This document shows, in pieces, positions 27,324 through 36,108 of a stretch of DNA of 64,000 bases. The stretch comes from JBKBUF01 sp046290815. Its GTDB lineage: Bacteria; Bacteroidota; Bacteroidia; Cytophagales; Cytophagaceae. The stretch lies in contig JBKBUF010000003.1 of assembly GCA_046290815.1 (NCBI GenBank), forward strand, positions 124,001 through 188,000. Reading direction: 5' to 3'. A model generated the notes under the pieces. The model was given only the letters and a program-made list of their open reading frames with translations. It was not told the origin of the DNA and did no database searches. The number at the start of each line of letters is the position of its first letter. Position 1 is the stretch's first letter. The translations under genes were made by a program, and so were the position numbers.

Positions 27324-29933
27324 ATGCTGGAAGAGTATAAGAAAAAGCGGAAGTTTGATAATACCACCGAACCTGAAGGTATGGTGCAGAAGGGGAAAGG
27401 GAAACTTAAATTCATTATTCAGAAGCATCATGCTTCACATCTCCATTATGACTTTCGGATAGAACTGGAAGGGGTATTAAAAAGCTGGGCAATTCCCAAA
27501 GGACCTTCATTAAATCCTGTTGATAAAAGACTTGCCATGATGGTGGAAGATCACCCTATGGAATATGGGAAATTTGAAGGGATTATTCCCAAAGGCAATT
27601 ATGGTGCAGGTACTGTCATGTTGTGGGACGAAGGAACATATCATTATCCCGGTCTTGATCCTTCCGACAGAGATGAAAATGAAAAGAAACTATTGGCTGG
27701 TCTGCATAAGGGCAATTTAAAATTAAATTTGAATGGTTCTAAACTAAATGGCGAGTTTGCTTTGGTTCGAACATCAAGACCCAATGGAAAAGGCAATGAA
27801 TGGTTGCTGATAAAAAAGAATGATGATTATTCAACTTCCGACGATATTCTAAAGCAGGATAGATCTGTTTCTACCGGAAGGACGATGGAAGAAATTAAAG
27901 ATAATTCAGTTTCAGAAAAAGCAGAATGGCATTCTGGAAAGACTGTACCTGTAAAAGATGGTAAAATCTCAGAAATGCCTCATCTTGTTTCTCCTATGAA
28001 AGCAACTTTAACTGATAATGCTTTTAATGACAAAGGTTGGGTGTTTGAGATAAAATGGGATGGATACAGAGCAATAGCACAAATAAATTACAACAAGGCT
28101 GAGCTGTATTCAAGAAATCTTCTTTCATTTAATCATCAATTCGAGTTGGTAGCTGATCAACTCAGAACATTAGGATTAAAAGCAATATTGGATGGAGAGA
28201 TTGTAGTTTTAGATGATAAAGGAAGAGCTGATTTTTCTTTAATTCAGAATTACCATAGAACTAAATCAGGCAAACTTGTATATTATGTCTATGATATCCT
28301 TTATTATGATAAGTACGATCTGACGGATCTATCTCTTCTGAGAAGGAAAGAAATTCTTAAAACCATATTGCCACAAAATGATGTAATCAGATATAACGAC
28401 CATGTACATGAAGTAGGAGAATTATTTTATGCAAAGGCTGCAGAAGAAGGAATTGAGGGTATCATAGCCAAGAAGGCAGATTCAAGGTATATTGCAGGTG
28501 TCAGGTCCAGGAATTGGTTAAAAATAAAAATTCAAAAGCAACAGGAAGCCGTCATAGTAGGATTTACCGAACCAAAAGGATCCAGGAAATATTTCGGCTC
28601 ATTGGTTTTAGGTGCTTATGAAGAGGGGAGATTGAAGTTTATTGGGAATTCCGGAGGAGGATTTAATGATAAAGATCTTGCCGGGTTGTACCAGATGCTA
28701 ACAGAGTTAGAAACTGATGTTTGTCCTTTAGCCGATGCTCCAAAATCTACTTCAAAAGTCAGATGGGTAAAACCTGCATTAGTTTGCGAGGTAAGATTTC
28801 AGGAGTGGACTAAAGAGGGGATATTCAGACAGCCGGTATATTTAGGTTTAAGGGTTGATAAAGATCCGTCGGAGGTAATTGCAGAGAGAAACATAGGAGT
28901 GCCCATACAGCCAAAAGAAATTCCTCCAATACGAAAACCAATTGGTAAGAGTGCCAAAACTCAAAAGAAGAAAAAAGAAAAAATCATTGCCAGGTTTGAG
29001 CCTACCGTAACACTGGATTTTGAGCAGGATAAATTTAACACGTTGATTGAGGGAAAAACAATTCAGTTTACTAATCTCAGTAAAGTTTTTTGGCCTGAGA
29101 GTGGAATAACTAAAGGAGATGTAATTGAATATTATGACAAGATTTCCAGTTTTATTTTGCCTTATCTGATAGATCGGCCTCAAAGCTTAAGAAGAACACC
29201 CCACGGTGTTAATTCTTCAGGGTTTTTCCAGAAGAACATGCCTTCTTCTATTCCGGAATGGATTGATACAGTAAAAATACCTTCTGAATCTGCCGGACGT
29301 GAAATTAATTACATGCTTTGCCAGAATAAAGCAACATTACTATATATGGCTAACCTCGGTTGCATAGAGTTAAATCCTTGGAGCAGCAGGATACAAAACC
29401 AATCGAATCCTGATTTCACTGTTATTGACCTTGATCCGGTAGATGTGGATTTTAATGTTGTAATTGAAGTAGCCCAGGCTGTTCATGAAATTTTAAAATT
29501 GGGAGGTATTTCCGGTTATCCTAAAACCTCAGGCTCTAAAGGTATTCACATATATATTCCTTTAGGTGCAAAGTATAATTACGACCAGGCAAGGGATTTC
29601 GCATTCCTTATCTCCAGTCTTGCACATCAGCTTGTACCTGAAATAACCAGCCTTGAGCGTATGCCTTCCAAAAGGAAAGAGAAAGTTTATTTGGATTATT
29701 TGCAAAACGGAGAAGGTAAAACCCTTGCTTCGCCGTATTGCCTACGCCCAAAGCCAGGGGCCAAAGTATCCACTCCTTTGGAATGGAATGAAGTTAAGCC
29801 CGGGCTGAAACAGGAAGAATTTAATATAGAGTCTATTTTCGACAGAATAAAAATAAAGGGAGATTTGTTTTTACCGGTGCTTAATGAAGGGATCGACATG
29901 GATGAAGCACTGAATAAATTAGTAAAGAGGTGA
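27324..29933 (+). CDS. ligD: DNA ligase D (phosphoesterase-ligase-polymerase)
   Basis: The 869-residue multifunctional NHEJ enzyme processes and seals Ku-bound ends. Domain order is phosphoesterase (about 1-165; HHASHLHYDFR with the metal-binding His and HPMEYGKFEG), ATP-dependent ligase (about 220-530; adenylated Lys 244 in EIKWDGYRA, then LDGEIVV and EGIIAKK), then primase/polymerase (about 575-869; VFWPESGITKGDVIEYY, LDPVDVDF with catalytic Asp residues, SGSKGIHIYIPL). This PE-LIG-POL order differs from the POL-first order of mycobacterial LigD and follows the Pseudomonas type. All three modules look intact. Confidence 0.96.
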   Translation: MLEEYKKKRKFDNTTEPEGMVQKGKGKLKFIIQKHHASHLHYDFRIELEGVLKSWAIPKGPSLNPVDKRLAMMVEDHPMEYGKFEGIIPKGNYGAGTVMLWDEGTYHYPGLDPSDRDENEKKLLAGLHKGNLKLNLNGSKLNGEFALVRTSRPNGKGNEWLLIKKNDDYSTSDDILKQDRSVSTGRTMEEIKDNSVSEKAEWHSGKTVPVKDGKISEMPHLVSPMKATLTDNAFNDKGWVFEIKWDGYRAIAQINYNKAELYSRNLLSFNHQFELVADQLRTLGLKAILDGEIVVLDDKGRADFSLIQNYHRTKSGKLVYYVYDILYYDKYDLTDLSLLRRKEILKTILPQNDVIRYNDHVHEVGELFYAKAAEEGIEGIIAKKADSRYIAGVRSRNWLKIKIQKQQEAVIVGFTEPKGSRKYFGSLVLGAYEEGRLKFIGNSGGGFNDKDLAGLYQMLTELETDVCPLADAPKSTSKVRWVKPALVCEVRFQEWTKEGIFRQPVYLGLRVDKDPSEVIAERNIGVPIQPKEIPPIRKPIGKSAKTQKKKKEKIIARFEPTVTLDFEQDKFNTLIEGKTIQFTNLSKVFWPESGITKGDVIEYYDKISSFILPYLIDRPQSLRRTPHGVNSSGFFQKNMPSSIPEWIDTVKIPSESAGREINYMLCQNKATLLYMANLGCIELNPWSSRIQNQSNPDFTVIDLDPVDVDFNVVIEVAQAVHEILKLGGISGYPKTSGSKGIHIYIPLGAKYNYDQARDFAFLISSLAHQLVPEITSLERMPSKRKEKVYLDYLQNGEGKTLASPYCLRPKPGAKVSTPLEWNEVKPGLKQEEFNIESIFDRIKIKGDLFLPVLNEGIDMDEALNKLVKR

Positions 29934-29965
29934 TATGTGTTTGATTCTAAGGGTTATAGTGAGGT

Positions 29966-29996
29966 TTTGAATTAGAACGGTCATTTCTTATATTTG
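29966..29996 (+). promoter_or_regulatory. Strong match to the Bacteroidetes promoter consensus
   Basis: TTTG (29966-29969) and TATATTTG (29989-29996, a perfect TAnnTTTG) are separated by 19 bp. The expected start of transcription lies a few bases beyond, 10-15 bp before the ATG at 30017. This excludes the upstream GTG at 29996 as the start of the next gene. Confidence 0.65.
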
Positions 29997-30016
29997 TGTT
30001 TTCCAATTTAGAACAC

Positions 30017-30559
30017 ATGAAAAATATACTATCATTCATTTTAACTTTTGTCATCTTTTCCGCTGTTGCATTTGCTCAGACAAATGTTAAGCCAGCCGCT
30101 TCATCAGAAGGCACCTTAAAAAAACATAGCATTGAAATTCAAAAAGTAATTAAAACTGAAAAAGGTGTAATCAGAGGTTATGATTTCGGGACTTCCGAAG
30201 AGGAAATCAGAAAAACAGAAGATGCCAAACTTGAGGCAGATGGAAGAAACTTTTTGATTTATAAAGTGGAAATCGACAAAAATGAGTATGCTGAAATCAT
30301 CTATTATCTTGATGCAAATAAAAAAGTAAGTGGATTCGGAATTGCATTCATTGAAACATTAGGATTAAAAGCTGAGGAGTCATTGATTGATGATTTTCAA
30401 AGTTATTTCAATGAAAGATATGGTAAATTTACTGTAAACGAGAAAAATGATGAAGTATGGACTTCCAAAGATGGTAGTTACTTTATTGAAATGGGTGACT
30501 CTAGTGAAGGAGGAGATTTAATAGAAATTGAAATAGAGTTTTATCAGAAAAAGAAATAA
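30017..30559 (+). CDS. Secreted protein of unknown function
   Basis: A 180-residue protein with a clear signal peptide (MKNILSFILTFVIFSAVAFA, cut before Gln). The mature part is charged and has a motif-like segment GYDFGTSEEEIRKTE followed by an alternating beta-strand region (YAEIIYYLDANKKVSGFG) and an acidic end. This resembles small Bacteroidetes proteins that follow a 'signal peptide plus strand-rich domain' layout, but I do not recognise the family. It has its own promoter and terminator and appears monocistronic. Confidence 0.7.
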   Translation: MKNILSFILTFVIFSAVAFAQTNVKPAASSEGTLKKHSIEIQKVIKTEKGVIRGYDFGTSEEEIRKTEDAKLEADGRNFLIYKVEIDKNEYAEIIYYLDANKKVSGFGIAFIETLGLKAEESLIDDFQSYFNERYGKFTVNEKNDEVWTSKDGSYFIEMGDSSEGGDLIEIEIEFYQKKK

Positions 30560-30577
30560 GAAATTAAAAATTATAGG

Positions 30578-30612
30578 AAAAAAGGGTTGTAATTCTACAG
30601 CCCTTTTTTTTT
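30578..30612. terminator. Bidirectional terminator between convergent genes
   Basis: AAAAAAGGGTTGTA and TACAGCCCTTTTTTTTT form a 14-bp stem (one G-T pair) around an ATTC loop, with T runs on both strands. It can end the secreted-protein gene and the response-regulator gene. Confidence 0.85.
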
Positions 30613-30625
30613 AATTATTTGAATT

Positions 30626-31009
30626 CTATAGATTAATAACAGCAATTGAATCCATAATCTTTTGTTTAGTTATTGGCTTTTGTATCACTTCGTAATCTTC
30701 CATCAATTTTAAACCTGCATAATGCAGCTGATAATTTGTTAGAAAGATTATTTGTGTATCAGCTGTTAAAAGAGCTAATCCTTTGCCTGTTTTTACAAAT
30801 TCTATTCCATCCATTAAGGGCATGTGTATGTCCAATAAAATTAAATCGGGTTTTTCCGGATATTGTTGCAGATGCATTATAGCATCAATTCCTGCCTTAA
30901 ATACTTTAATCTCATTGGCAAGATCAATTTTTTTCAGGAGCTCATTCGCAAGATGGTTGGAGGTTTGATCATCATCTATCAGATAGATCAGGTTAAATTT
31001 CTTCATCAA
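30626..31009 (-). CDS. Single-domain response regulator (CheY-like receiver)
   Basis: A 127-residue receiver domain with no output domain. Acidic pocket residues are DDD at 12-14, the phosphoacceptor Asp is residue 60 in LILLDIHMPLMDG, the switch Thr lies in IIFLTNYQ, and the conserved Lys is in VIQKPITK. The start could be either of two adjacent Met codons. No kinase is next to it; kinases at 1-972 and 44493-45875 lack linked regulators, so pairing is unknown. Confidence 0.93.
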   Translation of the reverse strand: MMKKFNLIYLIDDDQTSNHLANELLKKIDLANEIKVFKAGIDAIMHLQQYPEKPDLILLDIHMPLMDGIEFVKTGKGLALLTADTQIIFLTNYQLHYAGLKLMEDYEVIQKPITKQKIMDSIAVINL

Positions 31010-31157
31010 TATGTGTTATGTATGTGTTTAATAGGATCAAATTTTTCTTTAATTTTCCCCTTAGAAAAATTTGGACCTAAATTATTCTAATCAGTGAAAT
31101 AATACCTTTAATCTTACTAAAATGTTTGTTCATCCTTAATAAATAGTTGAAAAATTT

Positions 31158-31949
31158 GTGGTAAAGGTTTATATCGATCAATTAGGTAATACGATAAAGC
31201 TGCAATGTAGTCCTTGTAGAATAATTTCACTGGTTCCATCCATCACAGAGCTGCTGTTTGATTTAACAAGTGAAAACAGAATTGCAGCTGTTACAGACTA
31301 TTGTGTGCATCCTGCTTCAAAAGTTTTATCGATTCCCAAAGTCGGAGGAACAAAAAAAATTGATGTATCATATATCAGGAATTTGAAACCTGATTTTGTA
31401 ATTGCCTCAAAAGAAGAAAACATAAAGAGCCAGGTGGAGGAAATTCAGACTTTTTGTCCCGTATGGGTCAGTGACGTACAGAATTTGGATTCAGCAATAT
31501 CAATGATCAGGGAATTAGGGATAATACTGGAAGAGCACGAAAATGCAAGCGGTATTATAGAAAAAGTACAATTTCAGTTGGATAAATTCACCCCCCCGGA
31601 TAAGATTAGAACCCTATATATGATTTGGCGAAAACCTTATATGACAGTGGGAAAAGACACTTTTATTCATGACATCATGACAAGGGTTGGACTGGTAAAT
31701 GTTATGGGTTCGAACCGGTATCCGGTGGTTTCGTCGGAACAAATTTCACTTTTATCTCCGGATTTAATTCTTTTATCTTCAGAACCTTACCCCTTTAAAG
31801 AGCATCATATGGCCGAATTATCGAAACTTTGTCCACATGCAGCCGTATTATTAGTTGATGGTGAAATTTTTTCCTGGTATGGTAGCAGACTTTTCCATAG
31901 CGCCCGATATTTTGAAGAACTCTGGAAACGGATTCTTAAGGAAAAGTAA
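31158..31949 (+). CDS. BtuF-like substrate-binding protein (helical-backbone metal receptor)
   Basis: A 263-residue cobalamin/iron-siderophore-type binding domain: N-terminal RIISLVPSITELLFDL, then DYCVHPASKVLSIPKVGGTKKIDVSYIRNLKPDFVIAS-type lobe 1 motifs, and lobe 2 with GSNRYPVVSSEQISLLSPDLILLSSEP. No signal peptide or lipobox is seen at the GTG start (31158-31160), and there is no permease or ATPase nearby. It may be a cytoplasmic corrinoid-related protein of the kind found in Bacteroidetes, or have a missed longer start. It overlaps the next gene. Confidence 0.85.
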   Translation: MVKVYIDQLGNTIKLQCSPCRIISLVPSITELLFDLTSENRIAAVTDYCVHPASKVLSIPKVGGTKKIDVSYIRNLKPDFVIASKEENIKSQVEEIQTFCPVWVSDVQNLDSAISMIRELGIILEEHENASGIIEKVQFQLDKFTPPDKIRTLYMIWRKPYMTVGKDTFIHDIMTRVGLVNVMGSNRYPVVSSEQISLLSPDLILLSSEPYPFKEHHMAELSKLCPHAAVLLVDGEIFSWYGSRLFHSARYFEELWKRILKEK

Positions 31950-33192
31950 TACCCTTTTTATAAACCTCTTAATAATCGTATTACTACAATTTTCGATTTT
32001 AAGTAAGGCCAATGCAAATTCGGTAGTAATAGATCCAAAAGCTCAGGAATATTATGATAAAGGAATAGAGAAGGCTGGGCAGGGTAACCATAAAGAAGCA
32101 GTAACCAATTTTACATCTGCATTAACAATCCAACCCGATTTTGAGGCAGCTTTACTTAACCGCGCTGTTTCAAATGAAAAATTAGGAAATGACTTTCAGG
32201 CGATTCTGGATCTTGACAAACTTATTCAGATCAATAGGCAGAATACAGATTATTATATGTTCAGGGCCAAGATGAAATCTAAAGTAGGTTTGGACGACGA
32301 AGCTATTACCGACTACACCAAGATTTTAATGATCAATAGTAAGATATATGAAGCCAGGTATGAAAGAGCTTTACTATATTATGTTTCAGGCATGTACCAG
32401 GAGGCTCTGGAAGACTTCCGGAAATGTGCAGATCAGAAACCTTCAGCTGAAATATATTATACAGCCGGATTAATGGAGCAAAAGCTCGGAATGGATGAAG
32501 CGGCTATTCAATTTTTAAGCCTTTCAATAGAAGCGGATAAAACTTTCAGAAAAAGCTACCTTTTAAGAGGTAAATGTAAAATCAGGCTTGGAAAATACAG
32601 CGATGCTTTAACCGATCTTGACCAGGTTACACTTGCTGATACCGGTAATGCTGAAGCATTTTTCCATAAAGGGATTGCTTACCATTACCTGAAAGATTAC
32701 AATAAGGCCATTTTAAATTTTGACCGCGCAATCAGATTGACGCCTTCAGAATACCAGTTTTATTATTCCAGATCTATTACAAGACAAAGCATGGGTAACC
32801 TTGTTGCTGCCGTTGAAGACCTAGGTAAATGTATAGAACTGGAGCCTGAAAAAATGGATAATTATCTTACCAGAGGAATGGCATTTGAGAAATTGAAGCG
32901 TCTTAATGAAGCTGAAGCAGACTTCACTAAATACATCGAGTTAAATCCGGGAAATTTTTCGATCTATCAGAAGAGAGCAGAGGTCAGATATGCTCTGCAG
33001 AATTTTAAAGGGGCTATAGAGGATTTTGATAAAGTATTAGAATTAAAGCCTTCAATAGCTATGGCTTATTATAACCGTGGTATGGCCAAATTTAACCTCA
33101 ACAACCGTGAAGACGCCTGCAAAGATTTTGAAAAATCTAATGAGTTAGGGTATAACCAGGGATACCAGGTCATGAAAAAGAATTGTGAATGA
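31879..33192 (+). CDS. TPR-repeat protein, probably secreted or membrane-anchored
   Basis: A TPR solenoid of about eleven units, each of the form GxxKEAxxNFxxALxxxPDFEAALLNRA. The N-terminus has a long, poorly charged lead and then a hydrophobic stretch LFINLLIIVLLQFSILSKANA typical of a signal peptide. ATG codons exist at 31858 and 31879; I list the shorter. Either way the gene overlaps the BtuF-like gene by 71-92 bp, and no start codon lies between the overlap and the hydrophobic segment. The function is probably protein-protein interaction in the periplasm. Confidence 0.82.
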   Translation: MVADFSIAPDILKNSGNGFLRKSNTLFINLLIIVLLQFSILSKANANSVVIDPKAQEYYDKGIEKAGQGNHKEAVTNFTSALTIQPDFEAALLNRAVSNEKLGNDFQAILDLDKLIQINRQNTDYYMFRAKMKSKVGLDDEAITDYTKILMINSKIYEARYERALLYYVSGMYQEALEDFRKCADQKPSAEIYYTAGLMEQKLGMDEAAIQFLSLSIEADKTFRKSYLLRGKCKIRLGKYSDALTDLDQVTLADTGNAEAFFHKGIAYHYLKDYNKAILNFDRAIRLTPSEYQFYYSRSITRQSMGNLVAAVEDLGKCIELEPEKMDNYLTRGMAFEKLKRLNEAEADFTKYIELNPGNFSIYQKRAEVRYALQNFKGAIEDFDKVLELKPSIAMAYYNRGMAKFNLNNREDACKDFEKSNELGYNQGYQVMKKNCE

Positions 33193-33305
33193 TTCTTTCT
33201 CCTCATTAATATCTGCACATCGTCATTCTGTATTTCCATAAATTTCGGGTAAACTTTTTTTTATAGAATAGATTTTTGATATTTATCAGAATTTATTTTG
33301 TGTAT

Positions 33306-34841
33306 ATGAAAAAGTTTATTCTTATTTTTTTACTTGTTTATTTAATTTCCTACAGATCCGATTCTCAACAACTTCTTTGGGCTAATACTGCAGGCGGTCC
33401 CGGCGACGATGAAGCCGAAGCACTGATTTCTGACGAAGCAGGCAATATTTATGTTACAGGCTTTTTTAAAAGTCCTTCCATTACCCTTGGTACTACAACG
33501 TTAAAAAATGTAAATGCCAGCCATTCGGATGTATTCCTTGCTAAAATTGATAACACAGGAAAAGTAATCTGGGCCAAATCTCTTGGTGGAGGTGAAGAAG
33601 ATCAGCCTCTTGGTATAGCTTTAGACAATAAAGGCAATATCATTATCCGAGGATATTCAGAAAGCGATAATCTGAAAGCAGGAAATGTTGAAATCAGAAA
33701 TGATTTTAAATCTGAAGCAGGTATGTTTATTGCCAAGTATGCCAACAACGGCGACCTCCTATGGATGAAATCTTCTTATATTTTTCCACAGGGAATAGCG
33801 ATCGATGCAGAGGGTAGCATTTTTGTTACAGGTGAGACATATCCAAATGATGAGGCAAAATTTGAAGATATAAACCTGGTAAACCCGGAAAAATCATTTG
33901 TAGTTGCAAAGTATAGTTCTGAAGGGAAAGTACAATGGGCTAAACTAGGTGCAGGAGGAAAATCAAATGATATTGCTGTTGATATATCGGGTAATGTTTT
34001 TGTATCCGGTACCTTCAGAAAAATCATGTATTTTGAAAATGGTCAACGATTCAAATCTGCAGGACCAGATAATACGGATGATATGTTTCTTCTTAAATAT
34101 AATAGCAAAGGGAATCTTTCCTGGGTACAGACCGCAGGGGGACAGGGAGATGAGGAACCACGAGCAATTAGAAGTGATAAGGCAGGAAATATATTTGTTG
34201 TGCTTAGGTATTCAAGCATCAATCTGGCTTTAGGTAAGAGTAAAAAACACAGCAACGGAGGAGGAGATGATTTACTGCTTATTAAGTATGATCCTACAGG
34301 TAATGTTTTATGGGCTGAAAGTGCAGGTGGTTCAGGTCATGATAATCCTGTTTATCTGAGTTTAGACCAGGATGGCAATGTTTTTCTAACCGGTCATTAT
34401 TATTCAAATGAAATTACATTTGACAATATTACCTTAACCAATGTGGGGCAAAACGATATTTTCATAGTGAAATACAGTAATGCGGGAAAGGTTCAGTGGG
34501 CTAAAACAACTGGTACAAGTAATTATGATTATCCTAATGGTCAGCTGCTGGATGCTAAAGGTAACCTTTATGTAATAGGAATTTTTAATAGCAGTAACAG
34601 TAAAGAGAAAGTTGTCGATGAATTTTTTATGGAAAAATATGATGTTTCAGGAAATCTTCAATGGAGAAACAAAGAGCACAGAACTGATTTCTCTGACTAT
34701 GCATTTGGTGAAGCTATGGATAAGGATGGCAATCTGTTTGTAGTAGGATTTTTTAGCGGATCAATAAAATTTGCCAATACAACCTATAAGAGCAGCGGAT
34801 CAAAAGATATGTTCGTTGTAAAATTTCAAACCATTAAATAA
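33306..34841 (+). CDS. Secreted SBBP beta-propeller protein
   Basis: A 511-residue exported protein starting at the ATG 33306 (a TTG at 33276 would add 10 residues before the signal peptide). The signal peptide is followed by about eight SBBP-type repeats with the pattern WAKSLGGGEEDQPLGIALDNKGNIIIRG, ending in GNLFVVGFFSG. Such proteins form beta-propellers and are often cell-surface or secreted. No T9SS tail is present: it ends in the last repeat, so export beyond the periplasm is not supported. Confidence 0.85.
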   Translation: MKKFILIFLLVYLISYRSDSQQLLWANTAGGPGDDEAEALISDEAGNIYVTGFFKSPSITLGTTTLKNVNASHSDVFLAKIDNTGKVIWAKSLGGGEEDQPLGIALDNKGNIIIRGYSESDNLKAGNVEIRNDFKSEAGMFIAKYANNGDLLWMKSSYIFPQGIAIDAEGSIFVTGETYPNDEAKFEDINLVNPEKSFVVAKYSSEGKVQWAKLGAGGKSNDIAVDISGNVFVSGTFRKIMYFENGQRFKSAGPDNTDDMFLLKYNSKGNLSWVQTAGGQGDEEPRAIRSDKAGNIFVVLRYSSINLALGKSKKHSNGGGDDLLLIKYDPTGNVLWAESAGGSGHDNPVYLSLDQDGNVFLTGHYYSNEITFDNITLTNVGQNDIFIVKYSNAGKVQWAKTTGTSNYDYPNGQLLDAKGNLYVIGIFNSSNSKEKVVDEFFMEKYDVSGNLQWRNKEHRTDFSDYAFGEAMDKDGNLFVVGFFSGSIKFANTTYKSSGSKDMFVVKFQTIK

Positions 34842-34881
34842 ATAGTAAAAGTGATTTAACTAAATCTTAACCTAAAAAATT

Positions 34882-35526
34882 ATGGAGCTAAAACCATTGA
34901 TTGAAAAAGTTCTGACCGCAGAGGAACAGAAGAAGCTAACCCCGGATGAAGTTTTAAGAAGTCTTAAGGAAGGGAATAAGAGATTTACAGAAGGCAACCT
35001 GACATTGAGGGATCACTCTAAACAAATAAGGGATGCTGTAAATGGTCAGTTTCCTAAAGCGATAATTCTTTCATGCATTGATTCCCGTGTACCGGTAGAA
35101 GATGTTTTCGATAAAGGTATTGGAGATATGTTTGTTGCCAGGGTGGCAGGTAATATAGTGAATGAAGATATTCTTGGTTCTATGGAATTCAGCTGTAAGG
35201 TTGCTGGCGCCAAAGTGGTACTGGTGATAGGGCATGAATACTGCGGCGCAGTGAAAGGTGCAATCGATAAAGTAAAGTTAGGTAACCTTTCCGGATTGCT
35301 GGATAAAATTTATCCTGCTGTTACTGCCTGCAATCACTATAATGGAGAAAAGAGTTCAAAAAATCCTGAGTTCGTCGACATGGTCATAAGAGAGAATGTT
35401 AAGATTACTGTAGATAATATCAGGAAGCAAAGTTTGATACTTTCTGAAATGGAAAAGAATGGGGAAATAAAAATCGTTGGAGCATATTATGATATGGATA
35501 ACGGAACTGTAACATTTTACGAGTAA
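34882..35526 (+). CDS. Beta-class carbonic anhydrase
   Basis: A Zn enzyme that interconverts CO2 and bicarbonate in the cytoplasm, supplying HCO3- to carboxylases such as the acyl-CoA carboxylase at 14.8 kb. Zn ligands are visible: Cys 65 in LSCIDSRVP (with catalytic Asp 67/Arg 69 dyad), His 118 and Cys 121 in GHEYCGAVKGA. At 214 residues it is normal for the family. No signal peptide. The following DHFR-like gene starts 3 bp after the stop. Confidence 0.96.
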   Translation: MELKPLIEKVLTAEEQKKLTPDEVLRSLKEGNKRFTEGNLTLRDHSKQIRDAVNGQFPKAIILSCIDSRVPVEDVFDKGIGDMFVARVAGNIVNEDILGSMEFSCKVAGAKVVLVIGHEYCGAVKGAIDKVKLGNLSGLLDKIYPAVTACNHYNGEKSSKNPEFVDMVIRENVKITVDNIRKQSLILSEMEKNGEIKIVGAYYDMDNGTVTFYE

Positions 35527-35529
35527 CCA

Positions 35530-36062
35530 ATGGAAAGGAAGGTTATACTTTACATAGCAATGAGTCTTGACGGATTCATTGCAAAAGATGAAGATAATCT
35601 GGACTTTTTATCAGTCGCGGAGTGGCCGGGAGAAGATTATGGCTATGCCTCTTTTCAAAAGGAAGTTGATACTCTTATATGGGGAAGAAAAACCTACGAC
35701 AAGGTTTTATCTTTGGTATCGAATTTCCTCACAAAGATAAAAGATGCATAGTGCTTTCAAATTCCCGGACAGGAAGGGATGAAAACGTGGAATATTATAG
35801 TGGTAGTATTGTTGATTTGATAAGAAATTTAAAATCTGCACCAGGGAAAAATATTTATTGTGACGGTGGCGCTGGAGTAGTGGCGGAATTATTAAGAAAT
35901 TCGCTGATTGATAAGTTTATTATTTCTGTTGTTCCGCATCTCGTAGGTCATGGTGTGCGGCTGTTTAAAGATGGCTTGCCTGAACACGATCTGAAATTCT
36001 TAAAAAGTATTACCTTTCCTTCGGGATTGGTGCAGCTTTGGTATGAGATTGAAAGAAAGTAA
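35530..36062 (+). pseudogene. Dihydrofolate reductase/RibD C-terminal-like gene, frameshifted
   Basis: The 5' frame reads MERKVILYIAMSLDGFIAKDEDNL up to WGRKTYDKVLS (DHFR-like motif), then loses similarity and stops at 35751. The 3' frame carries FGIEFPHKDKRCIVLS, IYCDGGAGVVAELL and LVGHGVRLFKDG, i.e. the second half of the same family, ending at 36062. The junction sits at TATCTTTGGTATCG near 35710; one extra T in that T-run would restore a continuous ~177-residue protein. So either a real one-base deletion or a sequencing error in a homopolymer. The reductase would reduce pterin- or pyrimidine-like substrates. Confidence 0.8.
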
Positions 36063-36103
36063 AAAAAGCGGTCTCAAAATATATGAACTATTCTGAGACC
36101 GCT
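36061..36103 (-). terminator. Terminator of the TPR/MORN/DUF3857 operon
   Basis: AGCGGTCTCA (36067-36076) and TGAGACCGCT (36094-36103) form a perfect 10-bp stem; on the minus strand it is followed by seven T. It ends the minus-strand operon, and there is no T run on the plus strand. Confidence 0.85.
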
Positions 36104-36108
36104 GCAAT

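Noticed and set aside
30673..31090. Three overlapping plus-strand frames at the response regulator
   Set aside because: The minus-strand frame has all receiver-domain residues; these are shadows.
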